Part shown: piece after piece, positions 50,115 through 60,124 of the stretch | Numbering within the stretch: the stretch's first letter is position 1 | How the letters are laid out: every line of letters starts with the position of its first letter | NCBI RefSeq assembly: GCF_000711875.1 | Contig: NZ_JONM01000010.1 | Location: 1 to 64,000 of the forward strand | Direction: 5' to 3' | Origin: Andreprevotia chitinilytica DSM 18519 | Lineage (GTDB): Bacteria; Pseudomonadota; Gammaproteobacteria; Burkholderiales; Chitinibacteraceae | DNA length: 64,000 nucleotides | Notes under the pieces: generated by a model | Told to the model about the DNA's origin: nothing | Seen by the model: the letters and a program-made list of their open reading frames with translations, nothing else | The model's database searches: none | Program-made: the position numbers and the translations under genes

Positions 50115-51524
50115 CTACAAGGTCTTGCGCAGATTGACGGGGGGGATTTGCATCGCCTCCCGGTATTTGGCAACGGTTCGTCGCGCAACAACGATCCCTT
50201 GCCTGGCCAACGCGTCAGCGATGGCGCTGTCCGATAACGGCTTTTGAGTGTCCTCCACAGAGATCATTTGACGGATTTGAGCTTTGATGGCGGTTGCAGA
50301 CGCTTCGCCACCGGCCTCGGTTTCGACATGACTGCCGAAGAAATATTTGAATTCGAAGATGCCACGCGGCGTGAGCATGTATTTCTGGGTGGTCACGCGG
50401 GAGACGGTGGATTCGTGCAGATCAAGCTCGGAAGCGATGTCACGCAACACCAAGGGGCGCATGGCGATTTCGCCATGTTCGAAGAACGCACGCTGCTTTT
50501 CCACGATGGCCTCGGCCACTCGCAGAATGGTTTCGAAGCGCTGTTGCACGCTTTTCACCAGCCATTTGGCTTCCTGCAGTTCCCGGGCGAGCGAGCCGCC
50601 CTCGTTGCGTTGCAAAATTTCTGCGTACATCCGGTTGACCCTGAGCTTTGGTATCGCAGCTGTATTGAGCCGCACTCGCCACCGGCTGCGCTGCTTGTAG
50701 ACCAGGACATCCGCAACCACATAACGCGCGGACTCGGTCGACCACTGCGCCCCCGGACGGGGGTTGAGGCTAAGAATCAGCGATTGCGCGGCCTTGAGAC
50801 CGGCGTCATCGCATTTCAGCTGCCTTTTAAGCTTAATGTAGTCCCGTGCGGCCAATAAATCGAGACAGTTTTTTACTAGCGCCAGGGCAAGATCGCGAGC
50901 GGGGTCGGCTGGCAGCGCCGCAAGCTGTAAGGCCAAGGCCGCGGGCATATCGTATGCACCAACCCCCAAGGGTTCGAGCTGACGCAATCTGGCCAGCGCG
51001 ATGGCGACGTCGTCGACCTCCAACTCCGCCGCTTCGATCAGTTCAACCGGCAATTGCTCGAACAATTCATCCAGCGTGTAAGGCAGGAAGCCGTCTTCAT
51101 CGACCATTTCGATCAAGGCGGTCAGCACGACACGGTCACGTTGCGGAATGCTCAAGAGACCGGCTTGTGCCAGCAGGTGCTCGCGCAGGCTGAGCTCGCG
51201 CGCCACATTCGTGGCCGGGTCGAAGGAATCGTCGTCATCGCCGCTACGCTCGCCACGGGATTCCCACGTCCATTCGTCGCCGAAATCGGTATCCGGGGCG
51301 GGGCCGTCTTCGCTGCTCGGCTCGGCGACATTCACTTCGTCGCCAGCCGGCGCGTCTTGTTCGCTTTGTGCCTCGCCGGCTTCCAGTAGCGGGTTCTCGG
51401 CCACGAAACGGTCGATTTCCTGCTGGAAGTCGAGCGTGGAGAGTTGCAGCAATTTGATCGATTGCTGCAATTGCGGGGTCAGATTGAGTTGCTGCGACAT
51501 GCGCAGCTGCAGTGCTTGCTTCAT
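50115..51524 (-). CDS. rpoN: RNA polymerase sigma-54 factor
   Basis: Sigma factor of 469 residues for promoters of the -24/-12 type. The activator-interaction domain (1-50) is the Gln/Leu-rich LRMSQQLNLTPQLQQSIKLL. An acidic region II (about 60-105) is followed by the core-binding domain. The helix-turn-helix near DLHESTVSRVTTQKYM and the RpoN box ARRTVAKYREAM (about 446-457) are intact. I start at ATG 51524 because MKQALQLR is the family start. Probably the sigma factor used by the regulator at 8263. Confidence 0.95.
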   Translation of the reverse strand: MKQALQLRMSQQLNLTPQLQQSIKLLQLSTLDFQQEIDRFVAENPLLEAGEAQSEQDAPAGDEVNVAEPSSEDGPAPDTDFGDEWTWESRGERSGDDDDSFDPATNVARELSLREHLLAQAGLLSIPQRDRVVLTALIEMVDEDGFLPYTLDELFEQLPVELIEAAELEVDDVAIALARLRQLEPLGVGAYDMPAALALQLAALPADPARDLALALVKNCLDLLAARDYIKLKRQLKCDDAGLKAAQSLILSLNPRPGAQWSTESARYVVADVLVYKQRSRWRVRLNTAAIPKLRVNRMYAEILQRNEGGSLARELQEAKWLVKSVQQRFETILRVAEAIVEKQRAFFEHGEIAMRPLVLRDIASELDLHESTVSRVTTQKYMLTPRGIFEFKYFFGSHVETEAGGEASATAIKAQIRQMISVEDTQKPLSDSAIADALARQGIVVARRTVAKYREAMQIPPVNLRKTL

Positions 51525-51665
51525 TACACCGATAATAACCGAAGCCGCAGGCAAGAACCGTGCCCTAAACGCCTTACATCGATTTCAACGCACGTAATCA
51601 GCTTGGTTCGGGAGTAGAAGCGGCGCATCCGCCGAGGCACGAGCGCCCGGCGGAATATCGCGGCG

Positions 51666-52406
51666 TTACATCTTGAAGTGCTCGCCGAGGTACACCTTGC
51701 GCACCTGCTCGTTGGCGACGATCTCATCCGGGTGGCCGGACGCCATCACCGCACCTTCAGAGATGATGTAGGCACGGTCGCAAATACCAAGCGTTTCGCG
51801 CACGTTATGGTCAGTGATCAAGACCCCAATGCCGCGCTTCTTGAGGAAGGCAATGATGCGCTGGATGTCCATGACCGCGATCGGGTCAACACCGGCGAAT
51901 GGCTCATCCAGCAAAATGAAGCGCGGTTTGGCCGCTAGCGCGCGGGCGATTTCCACGCGACGGCGCTCGCCGCCCGACAAACTCATCGCACCACTTTCGC
52001 GCAGATGGCTCACGTGCAGGTCATGCAAGAGCGAATCGAGCCGCTTTTCGATCGCTTCTTCGCCCTTCTCATGCAACTCGAGCACGGCACGGATGTTCTC
52101 CGCCACGGTCATCTTGCGGAAAATCGACGCCTCTTGCGGCAGATAGCCCAAGCCCAAGCGCGCGCGCTGATGCATCGACATCTGGCCAATATCTTCGCCG
52201 TCCAGACTGATCTCGCCGCCATCCTTGGCGACGAGGCCGACGATCATGTAGAAGCTGGTGGTTTTGCCGGCACCGTTCGGCCCAAGCAAGCCCACGACTT
52301 CGCCGGCCGCAACATCAAGCGATACATCGCGCACCACAGCGCGTTTCTTGTAACGCTTCATCAGCCCGCGTGCCGAAAGCGCGCTGGCAGCAGCGATTCC
52401 GCTCAT
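51666..52406 (-). CDS. lptB: LPS export ABC transporter ATP-binding protein LptB
   Basis: ATPase of 246 residues that powers LPS extraction from the inner membrane with LptFG. Walker [10 protein letters not shown] near residue 42; Q-loop [13 protein letters not shown]; signature [15 protein letters not shown] near 140; Walker [17 protein letters not shown]; switch His in [19 protein letters not shown] is typical of LptB. Overlaps lptA by 4 bases. The lptFG partners are not in the window. Confidence 0.95.
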   Translation of the reverse strand: MSGIAAASALSARGLMKRYKKRAVVRDVSLDVAAGEVVGLLGPNGAGKTTSFYMIVGLVAKDGGEISLDGEDIGQMSMHQRARLGLGYLPQEASIFRKMTVAENIRAVLELHEKGEEAIEKRLDSLLHDLHVSHLRESGAMSLSGGERRRVEIARALAAKPRFILLDEPFAGVDPIAVMDIQRIIAFLKKRGIGVLITDHNVRETLGICDRAYIISEGAVMASGHPDEIVANEQVRKVYLGEHFKM

Positions 52407-52924
52407 TTTGCCTCCGGCTGGCTAGCGGTCTTCTTGGGTTGAATCGTGATGCTGACCCGGCCACTACCGCCCTTCGCGCCTTGCGCCTGATAGATTTCGG
52501 TGGTCGTGTTGTAGGTGATCACATCGCTGAATACTTCATCTTGCCCGCGCTTGACCCACGCCTTGTCGAGCAAGCGCATTTCGCCAGTCGATGCGTTGTA
52601 TTCGACGCGCAGCGCCTCGGCATCCAGCCATTCGCCGCTATCGAGCTTCTGGCGAAACTTCACCGGATTGCCGCTGCCGTTCATGGACTGATTGCCGGCC
52701 TTGTCTTCCTTGCTGATGAGCTTGGTCGCGGTCAGCGTCATCGTGCCTTGCTTGACGATCACGTTGCCGGTAGCCGTGCGGGTCTGGTTTTTCTGGTCGA
52801 CGAAGCCTTGATCGGCATCGATCGTCATCGGTTTGGTCTGGTCGGCCTTCTCGGCATGCGCCAAGCCTGCCGCCAACAGCAAGGATGCGAACAGCGCCTT
52901 AACGGCGGGGTGGCAATGGCTCAT
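52403..52924 (-). CDS. lptA: LPS transport periplasmic protein LptA
   Basis: Protein of 173 residues that forms the periplasmic bridge carrying LPS to LptD. Signal peptide about 1-24 ([17 protein letters not shown]). The beta-jellyroll OstA fold appears as [56 protein letters not shown] and [17 protein letters not shown]. Overlaps the lptC end by 26 bases and lptB by 4 bases, indicating tight coupling. Confidence 0.92.
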   Translation of the reverse strand: MSHCHPAVKALFASLLLAAGLAHAEKADQTKPMTIDADQGFVDQKNQTRTATGNVIVKQGTMTLTATKLISKEDKAGNQSMNGSGNPVKFRQKLDSGEWLDAEALRVEYNASTGEMRLLDKAWVKRGQDEVFSDVITYNTTTEIYQAQGAKGGSGRVSITIQPKKTASQPEAK

Positions 52925-53474
52925 AAATGCCCTTCACTTTCGATTTGAGAAGCAGCGTCTGCTGCGCGAGGTCGGCTTCAAAACCAACCGACGAAACCTG
53001 GTAATTGCCCATGTCCGAGCGCATGGCCTCTGACGACCATGCCAGTTGCTGCTTGGTGTTCAGCCACACGCCACTGCTTTCGATATTGAGCGGGCTGCCA
53101 TCCGGCGGCGCGGCGCGATGCAGCTTTACGTCGTTGGGAAACCAGAGTCGCTCGCCTTTTTGCTCGGCGCGAGCGGTCGGGCTTTCCACATCCAGCGCGG
53201 GCTCGCCCGGTGCGGTGTAGTGTAGACGCGGCTGATCGAACCAGGCGGTATCGGATTCCGGAAAATGCCGCACGCGATCAGCGGTCAGGTGCGCCAGCGG
53301 CGAACCATCCTCGCCGAAACGCACGCTGGTGGCCGTATTGACGATCAGATCGGGGTCGTTCGGTCTTGCCAGACGGCCGAGCGCGGGCAAGTTGGCGGCA
53401 TCGTTGAGCAGCCAGACCAGCCCGCCCAGCAGGGTGAGCAAGGTAACGGGGAGAATCCGGGTTGAACCGCGCAT
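52899..53474 (-). CDS. lptC: LPS export protein LptC
   Basis: Bitopic inner-membrane protein of 191 residues: a single N-terminal TM helix (about 8-26, PVTLLTLLGGLVWLLND) and a periplasmic jellyroll domain that passes LPS from LptBFG to LptA (VNTATSVRFGEDGSPLAHLTAD, VESPTARAEQKGERLWFPNDV, VSSVGFEADLAQQTLLL). Sequence conservation in LptC is weak, so the call rests on topology, fold pattern and position between kdsC and lptA. Start at ATG 53474. Confidence 0.88.
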   Translation of the reverse strand: MRGSTRILPVTLLTLLGGLVWLLNDAANLPALGRLARPNDPDLIVNTATSVRFGEDGSPLAHLTADRVRHFPESDTAWFDQPRLHYTAPGEPALDVESPTARAEQKGERLWFPNDVKLHRAAPPDGSPLNIESSGVWLNTKQQLAWSSEAMRSDMGNYQVSSVGFEADLAQQTLLLKSKVKGIYEPLPPRR

Positions 53475-53485
53475 CAGGGCCGGGG

Positions 53486-54007
53486 CTACTTGAGATATTG
53501 CGCCAGCACGCCATCGAGCGTGCCCTGCGCCTGCATGATGAATTCGCACGCTTCGCGCACGGCACCGTGGCCGCCTTGCAGCGTCGTGACATAGTGCGCG
53601 TGCTTGCGCACGATATCGGGGGCGCGCGGTACGGCAATGGCGAAGGCCACGCGGATCATCACCGGCAGATCAATCACGTCGTCGCCCATATAACCGCATT
53701 GGTCAGCGGTAACGCCAGAGGCCGCCAGTAGCGATTCGAAGGCGGAGCGTTTGTCGTGCGCGCCCTGATAAATGAAATCGATGCCCAGATTCTTGGCCCG
53801 ATGCGCCACCAGCTTCGATTGGCGGCCGGTGATGATTGCGATCTTCACGCCGGTGTTTTGCAGCATGCGCAAACCATGTCCGTCGAGCGAATTGAAGGCT
53901 TTTATCTCTTGGCCTTCGTCGGTGTAATACAGACTGCCGTCGGTCATCACGCCGTCGACATCGAAAATCATCATCCGCACCGCGCGGGCTCGATCGCTCA
54001 TATCCAT
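53486..54007 (-). CDS. kdsC: 3-deoxy-D-manno-octulosonate 8-phosphate phosphatase KdsC
   Basis: HAD-family phosphatase of 173 residues that produces Kdo for LPS. The nucleophile motif DVDGVMTDGSLYY is near residue 16, IAIITGRQSKLVAHRAKNLGI supplies the second motif, the catalytic Lys may be in GAHDKRSAF, and GYMGDDVIDLPVM is the metal-binding motif. C-cap-type KdsC lacks a large cap and is tetrameric. ATG 54007 or 54001 may be used; both give similar proteins. Between kdsD and lptC. Confidence 0.93.
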   Translation of the reverse strand: MDMSDRARAVRMMIFDVDGVMTDGSLYYTDEGQEIKAFNSLDGHGLRMLQNTGVKIAIITGRQSKLVAHRAKNLGIDFIYQGAHDKRSAFESLLAASGVTADQCGYMGDDVIDLPVMIRVAFAIAVPRAPDIVRKHAHYVTTLQGGHGAVREACEFIMQAQGTLDGVLAQYLK

Positions 54008-54065
54008 CTTTTGTTCACACAGCCTTTGTATTGAAAGTTCGGGTCTAGTTGGGGGCCGATTGGTT

Positions 54066-55040
54066 TCAAACAACCCGGGCGCGCAACAAGTCGTGCATAT
54101 TGAGAGCGCCGACCAGCCGCCCTTCATCGACAACCAGCAAACCGAAGATGCGGCGATTTTCCATGATCTTGACTGCTTCGGCGGCCAGATGGCTGGCTTC
54201 GATGGTCACAGGCTTCTTGCCCATCACGACCGATACCGGCGTTTCCCGCACATCAACGCCGTGATCCAGCGCCCGGCGCAAATCGCCATCGGTAAAGACG
54301 CCGGCCAGTGCGCCAGCGGCATCGACGACGGCCGTCATGCCCAACCCTTTCTGACTCATTTCCAGTAGGGCATCACGCAATACAGCATCTTCACGCACCA
54401 CCGGCAGCGCATCGCCGATATGCATCAGATCACGCACACGAACCAGCAACTTGCGGCCAAGGCTGCCGCCGGGGTGCGAACGGGCGAAGTCTTCAGCATT
54501 CAAGCCGCGCGCGTCCAACAGGGCCACCGCCAGCGCATCGCCCAGCGCCAATGCAGCGGTCGTACTGGCAGTTGGGGCGAGGTTCAGCGGGCAAGCTTCC
54601 TGCGTGACGCGGGCATCCAGCCAGATGGCAGCTTCCTTGGCGAGCGTCGAATCGCCTGCACCACACATGGCGATCAATTTCACGCCGAGCAATTTCAGGC
54701 TGGGCAGCAGCGTGAGCAGTTCGTCGCTTTCGCCGGAGTAGGACAGCGCCAGTACGACGTCATCGGCAGTCAACATGCCCAGATCGCCGTGTGCAGCCTC
54801 AGCCGGATGCATGAAGAACGCCGGCGTACCGGTACTGGCGAGAGTGGCGGCGATCTTGCGGGCCACGTGGCCAGATTTACCGATGCCGGTCACGACGACA
54901 CGGCCACGGCAGGCCAGCATCAGCTGGCAAGCGGCTTCAAAGCGGGGGTCGAGACGATCAGCCAGCGCCGTGATGGCCGCGGCTTCGGTCAACAGCACCT
55001 GACGCGCCTGCGCCAGAAGCCGGGATGTGGGTTCAGTCAT
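54066..55040 (-). CDS. kdsD: Arabinose-5-phosphate isomerase KdsD
   Basis: Interconverts ribulose 5-phosphate and arabinose 5-phosphate, the first step to Kdo. The 324-residue protein has a SIS domain (about 35-180: VVVTGIGKSGHVARKIAATLASTGTPAFF, HGDLGMLTADDVVLALSYSGESDE) followed by two CBS domains (about 205-320: DLMHIGDALPVV; VMGKKPVTIEASHL; then MENRRIFGLLVVDEGRLVG). It heads the long leftward envelope block. Confidence 0.94.
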   Translation of the reverse strand: MTEPTSRLLAQARQVLLTEAAAITALADRLDPRFEAACQLMLACRGRVVVTGIGKSGHVARKIAATLASTGTPAFFMHPAEAAHGDLGMLTADDVVLALSYSGESDELLTLLPSLKLLGVKLIAMCGAGDSTLAKEAAIWLDARVTQEACPLNLAPTASTTAALALGDALAVALLDARGLNAEDFARSHPGGSLGRKLLVRVRDLMHIGDALPVVREDAVLRDALLEMSQKGLGMTAVVDAAGALAGVFTDGDLRRALDHGVDVRETPVSVVMGKKPVTIEASHLAAEAVKIMENRRIFGLLVVDEGRLVGALNMHDLLRARVV

Positions 55041-55447
55041 CCCAAGAGTATAAAAGACCGGCGCATCCGCTTACCACTCACGCATTCCCGTAAATCTTCC
55101 AAGCAGTGACGGCCGGCACGCCTTGCCCGAAGCCCCAGACAGCCATTCTTGGTCCGTATCCATGCATGGTTACCAAGTGTTCTCAACGCCAAACAGTGCG
55201 GGCGCCTTGCCTGCACGCGCCGGCCTGCAGATGCAACACTCGCCCGGATTCCCTGGTTGACGCTGCTCACCCCGAATGCCATCGTAATTTTATCGGCAAG
55301 CTGAATGGCCGCAGCCTGAAGTGAAGTCTTGCCTTGCGCCGCTTTCCATCCGTTTCAAGATAACAAGCATCCACCCAAGAACCCGCTCGGCAGCGCACTT
55401 CGCCCAAGCACCACATGACGTCGCTGTTTCGATTCCTCGAGGAACTC
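55041..55447. other. Divergent intergenic region between kdsD and dctA
   Basis: A 407-base non-coding stretch holding the promoters of the kdsD block (leftward) and dctA (rightward). A weak sigma-54-like arrangement lies at 55201-55214 (GG, ten bases, GC; the -12 part reads CTGCA), about 230 bases before dctA. It is only a partial match. GAGGAA five bases before ATG 55448 is the dctA ribosome site. No gene or RNA recognised. Confidence 0.4.
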
Positions 55448-56734
55448 ATGAAAAAGCCGTTCTACAAGATTCTGTACGTACAGGTGTTGTCCGCGATTGT
55501 GCTTGGTGTCTTGCTGGGCCACTTCAATCCGGACCTCGCCACCAAGATGAAACCGCTGGGTGACGGCTTTATCCAGCTCATCAAGATGGTGATCGGGCCG
55601 ATCATTTTCTGCACCGTGGTATCCGGCATTGCCGGCATGCAGGATATGAAGAAAGTCGGCCGGGTCGGCGGCAAGGCGCTGCTGTATTTCGAAGTCGTCT
55701 CCACCTTTGCCCTCGTCATCGGCCTGATTGCTGGCCACGTGCTCAATCCCGGCGCGGGCTTCAACGTCGACGTCCACACCATCGATACCAAGGCCGTCGC
55801 GCAATATGCCGCCAAGGCGCAGTCACAAAGCACGGTCGAATTCCTGCTCAACATCATTCCGAGCACCGTGGTCGATGCCTTTGCCAAGGGCGACATCCTG
55901 CAGATCCTGCTGATTGCCTTGCTGGTGGGTGCAGCCTTGTCGGCGCTGGGCGAGCGCACGCAAATGGTGACGGACCTCATCGATCGCACCGCCGCGGTGA
56001 TGTTTCGCATCGTGCACATCATCACGCGTGTCGCCCCGATCGGCGCGTTCGGCGCGATGGCGTTCACCATCGGCAAGTACGGCGTGGTGTCGCTGGTGCC
56101 GCTACTGAAGATGATCGGCACCTTCTATCTGACGGCCTTCCTGTTCGTCGCCATCGTGCTGGGCATCATTGCCAAGCTGACCGGCTTCAATATTTTCCGC
56201 TTCATCATTTACATCAAGGAGGAGCTGCTGATCGTGCTTGGCACCAGCTCATCCGAATCCGCATTGCCGCAACTGATCGAGAAGATGGAACGACTTGGTT
56301 GTTCGAAATCAGTGGTCGGCCTGGTGGTGCCGACGGGTTACTCGTTCAACCTCGATGGCACCAATATCTATATGACGCTGGCGGTGATCTTCATCTCGCA
56401 GGCACTCAATATCGAACTGACGCTGACCCAGCAGCTAAGCATTCTGGCGGTGGCCATGCTGACGTCAAAGGGGGCATCGGGCATCACCGGTGCGGGCTTC
56501 ATCACGCTGGCGGCCACGCTCGCGGTAGTGCCGACCATCCCGGTCGCCGGCATGGTGCTGATCCTTGGCATCGACCGTTTCATGAGCGAATGCCGGGCGC
56601 TGACCAACATCATCGGCAACGGCGTGGCTTGCGTGGTGGTCTCGGCATGGGAGCGCGAGCTTGACCGCGACAAACTCGCTCGCGGCATGACTGGTGAACG
56701 CGGCGAACTGGTCAGTGAAACAGCAGAGCGCTGA
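55448..56734 (+). CDS. dctA: C4-dicarboxylate transport protein DctA
   Basis: Proton/sodium-coupled importer of succinate, fumarate and malate; 428 residues, as in E. coli. The glutamate-transporter-family motifs are complete: [13 protein letters not shown] (the SSS hairpin), [20 protein letters not shown] (with NLDGT), [16 protein letters not shown] and [18 protein letters not shown]. About eight TM helices plus two re-entrant loops. The start at 55448 is chosen for its ribosome site and length. Likely regulated by the DctB/DctD-like pair at 8263-11523 with sigma-54. Confidence 0.93.
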   Translation: MKKPFYKILYVQVLSAIVLGVLLGHFNPDLATKMKPLGDGFIQLIKMVIGPIIFCTVVSGIAGMQDMKKVGRVGGKALLYFEVVSTFALVIGLIAGHVLNPGAGFNVDVHTIDTKAVAQYAAKAQSQSTVEFLLNIIPSTVVDAFAKGDILQILLIALLVGAALSALGERTQMVTDLIDRTAAVMFRIVHIITRVAPIGAFGAMAFTIGKYGVVSLVPLLKMIGTFYLTAFLFVAIVLGIIAKLTGFNIFRFIIYIKEELLIVLGTSSSESALPQLIEKMERLGCSKSVVGLVVPTGYSFNLDGTNIYMTLAVIFISQALNIELTLTQQLSILAVAMLTSKGASGITGAGFITLAATLAVVPTIPVAGMVLILGIDRFMSECRALTNIIGNGVACVVVSAWERELDRDKLARGMTGERGELVSETAER

Positions 56735-56781
56735 TCGCTGACGGCGCTCGGCGTCGGGCTGACGGGCGGGGTATTATCGCG

Positions 56782-56806
56782 GGGCCGTCTTAACAAAGAC
56801 GGTCCC
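56782..56806 (+). terminator. Hairpin between dctA and the Kef antiporter gene
   Basis: GGGCCGTCTT pairs with AAGACGG-T-CCC (one bulged T) around AACA. The downstream T-run is poor, so termination may be weak; it could be an attenuating structure in the Kef leader. Confidence 0.45.
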
Positions 56807-56870
56807 GCAGTCGTTTTGCATAATCTGGGCTGTAACCAGCCATCAACGGAATCCCCCACCAACAGCCGCC

Positions 56871-58844
56871 ATGCCCATTCATCTGTCCTCGCTCCTGTTG
56901 TTGCTGGCTGCTGCTGTCTTCAGCGTAGTGGCTTGCCGCCACTTCAAATTGCCGGCCATGCTCGGCTACCTGTTCGTCGGCGTGCTGATCGGCCCGCACG
57001 CGCTGGCAATGATCGGCTCGTCCACCGAAGCGACCCACCTGGCCGAATATGGCGTGGTGTTCCTGATGTTCACGCTGGGGCTGGAATTCAATATCGCCAA
57101 GCTGAATGCGATGCGGCGCATCGTATTCGGGCTTGGGCTGGCGCAAGTCGCAGCCACTGCCCTGCTGATCCTTGTCATGTCGATGCTGGCCGGGCTGGAC
57201 TGGAAAGCCGGGCTGACACTCGGCGGCGCGATGGCGATGTCATCCACGGCCATGGTCTCCAAACTGCTGGCCGACCGGAGCGAGCTCAACAGCCCGCAGG
57301 GCCACAATGCACTGGGCATCCTGCTGTTTCAGGATCTGGCCGTGGTGCCGCAGCTGATCATGCTGCCGGCCCTGAGCCAGCCGAGCGAACAACTGTTCAC
57401 CGCATTGGGCATCGCCACCGCCAAGATCGTCGTGGTGCTGCTGTTGCTGCTGTACTTCGGCCAGAAGTTGATGCGGCCCTGGTTCACGCTGGTCGCCAAG
57501 CAGCATTCGAGCGAGCTGTTCATGCTCAATCTGTTCCTGATCACGCTCGGCATTGCCTGGCTGACCGAACTGGCCGGGCTCTCGCTCGCCCTTGGTGCCT
57601 TCCTCGCCGGCATGCTGATCGCCGAGACCGAATACCGCTATCAGGTCGAGGATGACATCCGGCCGTTCCGCGATCTGCTGCTTGGCCTGTTCTTCGTCAC
57701 CGTCGGCATGACGCTCGACTTCCATCAGGTCTTCGCCAACTGGTGGCTGGTGCTGCTGGTGGTCTTCGCCCTGGGGCCGCTCAAGATCATGGTGATCGCC
57801 GGGCTATCCAGACTGTTCGGCAGCAGTCCGGGTGCCTCATGGCGCACCGGTTTCGCGCTCGGCCAGGGTGGCGAGTTCGCCTTCGTGCTGCTGGCGCTCG
57901 CCGCCACATCCGGTCCACTCCTACCTGAAGCCGTGCAACAGGCCACCATCGCCGGCATCGTGATCTCGATGCTGGCAACGCCCTTCATCGTCATGCACAG
58001 CGACAAGCTGGTACTCAAGCTCGCCAGCTCCGAATGGATGAACATGGCCGCCAACCTGCACCAGATCGCCGTGCGCACCATGGGAGCCAGCGGCCACGTG
58101 ATCGTCTGCGGCTATGGCCGCAGCGGTCAGTCGCTGGCGCGGATTCTGAAGCAGGAAGACATCCCCTTCTTTGCGCTTGATCTCGACCCGGAAATGGTGC
58201 GCGAGGCCAGCACCGCCGGTGAGTCGGTGGTATTCGGTGATGCAGCCAAACGCGAGGTATTGATGGCCGCCGGCCTGATGCGCGCCCGCGCCGTCGTCGT
58301 CACCTATGCCGAGACGCACTCAGCGCTGAAAATCCTCGAAGTTGCCCACCAGATTCGTCCGGATTTACCGATCATCGTCCGCACCACCGATGACAGCGAT
58401 ATCGGCAAATTGCGTGAAGCTGGCGCGGCCGAAGTGGTGGCCGAGATCATGGAAGGCAGCCTGATGCTCGCCTCGCACACGCTGATGCTGCTTGGCACGC
58501 CGCTCAATCGCGTACTGAAGACCATCCGGGAAGTGCGGGAGGCACGCTATGCGTTGTTCCGTGGCTTCTTCCGCGGCCTGAACGAGAATCTGGACGACGC
58601 GGACCGCCCGCAATCACAGCTGCATTCGGTGCTACTGAGCCCCGGCGCAGCGTCGATCGGCCGTACGCTGGGCGACGTCAACCTGAGCGGGATGCATGTT
58701 GAAGTGAAGAGCATCCGCCGCCGCCACATGCCTGCCGTGCAGCCGGACAATGCGTTTGAATTGATGGACGGCGACGTATTGGTCTTGCTGGGCGAGCCGG
58801 AAAGCCTGGCAGCCGCAGAGATGCTGTTGCTGCAAGGGAATTGA
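56871..58844 (+). CDS. Kef-type monovalent cation:proton antiporter (CPA2)
   Basis: Protein of 657 residues. The N-terminal CPA2 exchanger (about 1-380) has 12 TM helices, including LGYLFVGVLIGPHAL and ALGILLFQDLAVVPQL, where the QD pair is the ion site. The TrkA-N (RCK) domain (about 405-520) has the NAD-binding VIVCGYGRSGQSLARIL and FGDAAKREVL. A TrkA-C domain (about 570-655) ends with MDGDVLVLLGEPESL. It is KefB/KefC-like and probably potassium-proton, but the CGYGRSG form and lack of a KefG/F partner leave glutathione gating uncertain. Confidence 0.9.
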   Translation: MPIHLSSLLLLLAAAVFSVVACRHFKLPAMLGYLFVGVLIGPHALAMIGSSTEATHLAEYGVVFLMFTLGLEFNIAKLNAMRRIVFGLGLAQVAATALLILVMSMLAGLDWKAGLTLGGAMAMSSTAMVSKLLADRSELNSPQGHNALGILLFQDLAVVPQLIMLPALSQPSEQLFTALGIATAKIVVVLLLLLYFGQKLMRPWFTLVAKQHSSELFMLNLFLITLGIAWLTELAGLSLALGAFLAGMLIAETEYRYQVEDDIRPFRDLLLGLFFVTVGMTLDFHQVFANWWLVLLVVFALGPLKIMVIAGLSRLFGSSPGASWRTGFALGQGGEFAFVLLALAATSGPLLPEAVQQATIAGIVISMLATPFIVMHSDKLVLKLASSEWMNMAANLHQIAVRTMGASGHVIVCGYGRSGQSLARILKQEDIPFFALDLDPEMVREASTAGESVVFGDAAKREVLMAAGLMRARAVVVTYAETHSALKILEVAHQIRPDLPIIVRTTDDSDIGKLREAGAAEVVAEIMEGSLMLASHTLMLLGTPLNRVLKTIREVREARYALFRGFFRGLNENLDDADRPQSQLHSVLLSPGAASIGRTLGDVNLSGMHVEVKSIRRRHMPAVQPDNAFELMDGDVLVLLGEPESLAAAEMLLLQGN

Positions 58845-58885
58845 TTCGAAGCCCGGTGCTACACCATCAACACGAAAGACAATTG

Positions 58886-58914
58886 AAAAAGGGACGCGCT
58901 GGCGTCCCTTTTTA
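58886..58914. terminator. Bidirectional intrinsic terminator
   Basis: AAAAAGGGACGC and GCGTCCCTTTTT arms around GCTG (A-run before, T-run after). Serves both the Kef gene and the convergent DegS-like protease gene. Confidence 0.88.
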
Positions 58915-58932
58915 CCTCATGCATCCCAATAC

Positions 58933-60090
58933 TTACTGGCTTTTGATCCTCGGTCGCTTGCCGATATGCACCTTCACCGTCTCACTCTGCGTACCGCGAT
59001 GGACAACCATCGGCACGTCCTCATCCGGCTTCAGCGACGCAATCAGATTCAACATGCCGGATGAATCAGCAACCGGCCGGCCATTGATCGTCAGCAGGAT
59101 ATCGCCCGGCTTGAGACCGGCCTTGTCTGCCGGGCTACCGCGCACGATGCCCGCGATCAAAGCGCCTTGCACGTCCTTCAGCTTGAACGATGCGGCGAGT
59201 TCCGGCGTCACGTCCTGCGCCTCGACCCCCAGCCAGCCGCGCGTCACGCTGCCGTCCTTGATGATCGCGTCCATCACCTGCTTGACCGTGGTCGCGGGGA
59301 TCGCGAAGCCGATGCCGAGCGAGCCGCCGCTGTTGGAGTAGATCGCGCTGTTGATGCCCACCAGATTGCCGTTGGTATCGACCAGCGCGCCACCCGAGTT
59401 ACCCGGGTTGATAGCGGCATCGGTCTGCACGAAGTTCTCGATATTGTTGATGCCCAGCTGCGTGCGGCCCAGCGCCGATACGATGCCCATCGTCACCGTC
59501 TGGCCAACCCCGAACGGATTGCCGATGGCCAGCACGACATCACCAACCGCCACCTTTTCGAAATTGGCAAAACCAATCGTCGGCAAGCGATCCGCCTCGA
59601 TCTTGATCACCGCCAGATCGGTATCGGGGTCGGTGCCGATGATCTTGGCTTCAGTGGTACGGCCATCGGCCAGCGCCACTTCGATTTCATCGGCCGATTC
59701 CACCACGTGGTTATTGGTGACGATGTAACCCTTGTCCGATACCAACACACCGGACCCCAGGCTGGTGGCCCGCGTTGTCTCGTCGCCGCCGAAGCGGTCA
59801 CCAAAGAAACGCCGGAAGAATGGGTCGTTCATCAGAGGGTGTTTGCGCGATTTCACTTCCTTTGCGGTGTAGATATTCACCACCGCCGGCATCGCACGCG
59901 CGACAGCGCCGTGATAACTCGACGGCCCGGTCAGGTTGATCAACGGCGTTGGCGAGCCACCCCGTGAAGCGGCAACCGGCGCGGGCGACAAAGGCCGCGG
60001 CAGCCATTGCGGGTACAGCAGAGACACCAGAAACCAGACAGCCAGACCGGCCGTAGTGGTTTGTGCGAAAATCAGCCACAGTTTTTTCAT
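58933..60090 (-). CDS. DegS/AlgW-like serine protease with PDZ domain
   Basis: Inner-membrane-anchored trypsin-like (S1C) protease of 385 residues. One TM helix (about 8-28), a Pro-rich linker, then the catalytic domain: His in [12 protein letters not shown] near residue 134, Asp in [12 protein letters not shown] near 165, and Ser in [11 protein letters not shown] near 240. One PDZ domain (about 290-375: [29 protein letters not shown]). Single PDZ plus TM anchor matches DegS/AlgW, which cut anti-sigma factors of the RseA type. Only 34 bases separate it from the divergent Nif3-like gene. Confidence 0.9.
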   Translation of the reverse strand: MKKLWLIFAQTTTAGLAVWFLVSLLYPQWLPRPLSPAPVAASRGGSPTPLINLTGPSSYHGAVARAMPAVVNIYTAKEVKSRKHPLMNDPFFRRFFGDRFGGDETTRATSLGSGVLVSDKGYIVTNNHVVESADEIEVALADGRTTEAKIIGTDPDTDLAVIKIEADRLPTIGFANFEKVAVGDVVLAIGNPFGVGQTVTMGIVSALGRTQLGINNIENFVQTDAAINPGNSGGALVDTNGNLVGINSAIYSNSGGSLGIGFAIPATTVKQVMDAIIKDGSVTRGWLGVEAQDVTPELAASFKLKDVQGALIAGIVRGSPADKAGLKPGDILLTINGRPVADSSGMLNLIASLKPDEDVPMVVHRGTQSETVKVHIGKRPRIKSQ

Positions 60091-60124
60091 CAGCCAACCA
60101 AGTCCAGTGGATTCAACTATTCAA

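Noticed and set aside
55201-55214. Sigma-54 promoter for dctA
   Set aside because: GG-N10-GC spacing is present but the flanking bases fit the consensus poorly and it lies about 230 bases from the gene; not listed as a promoter.
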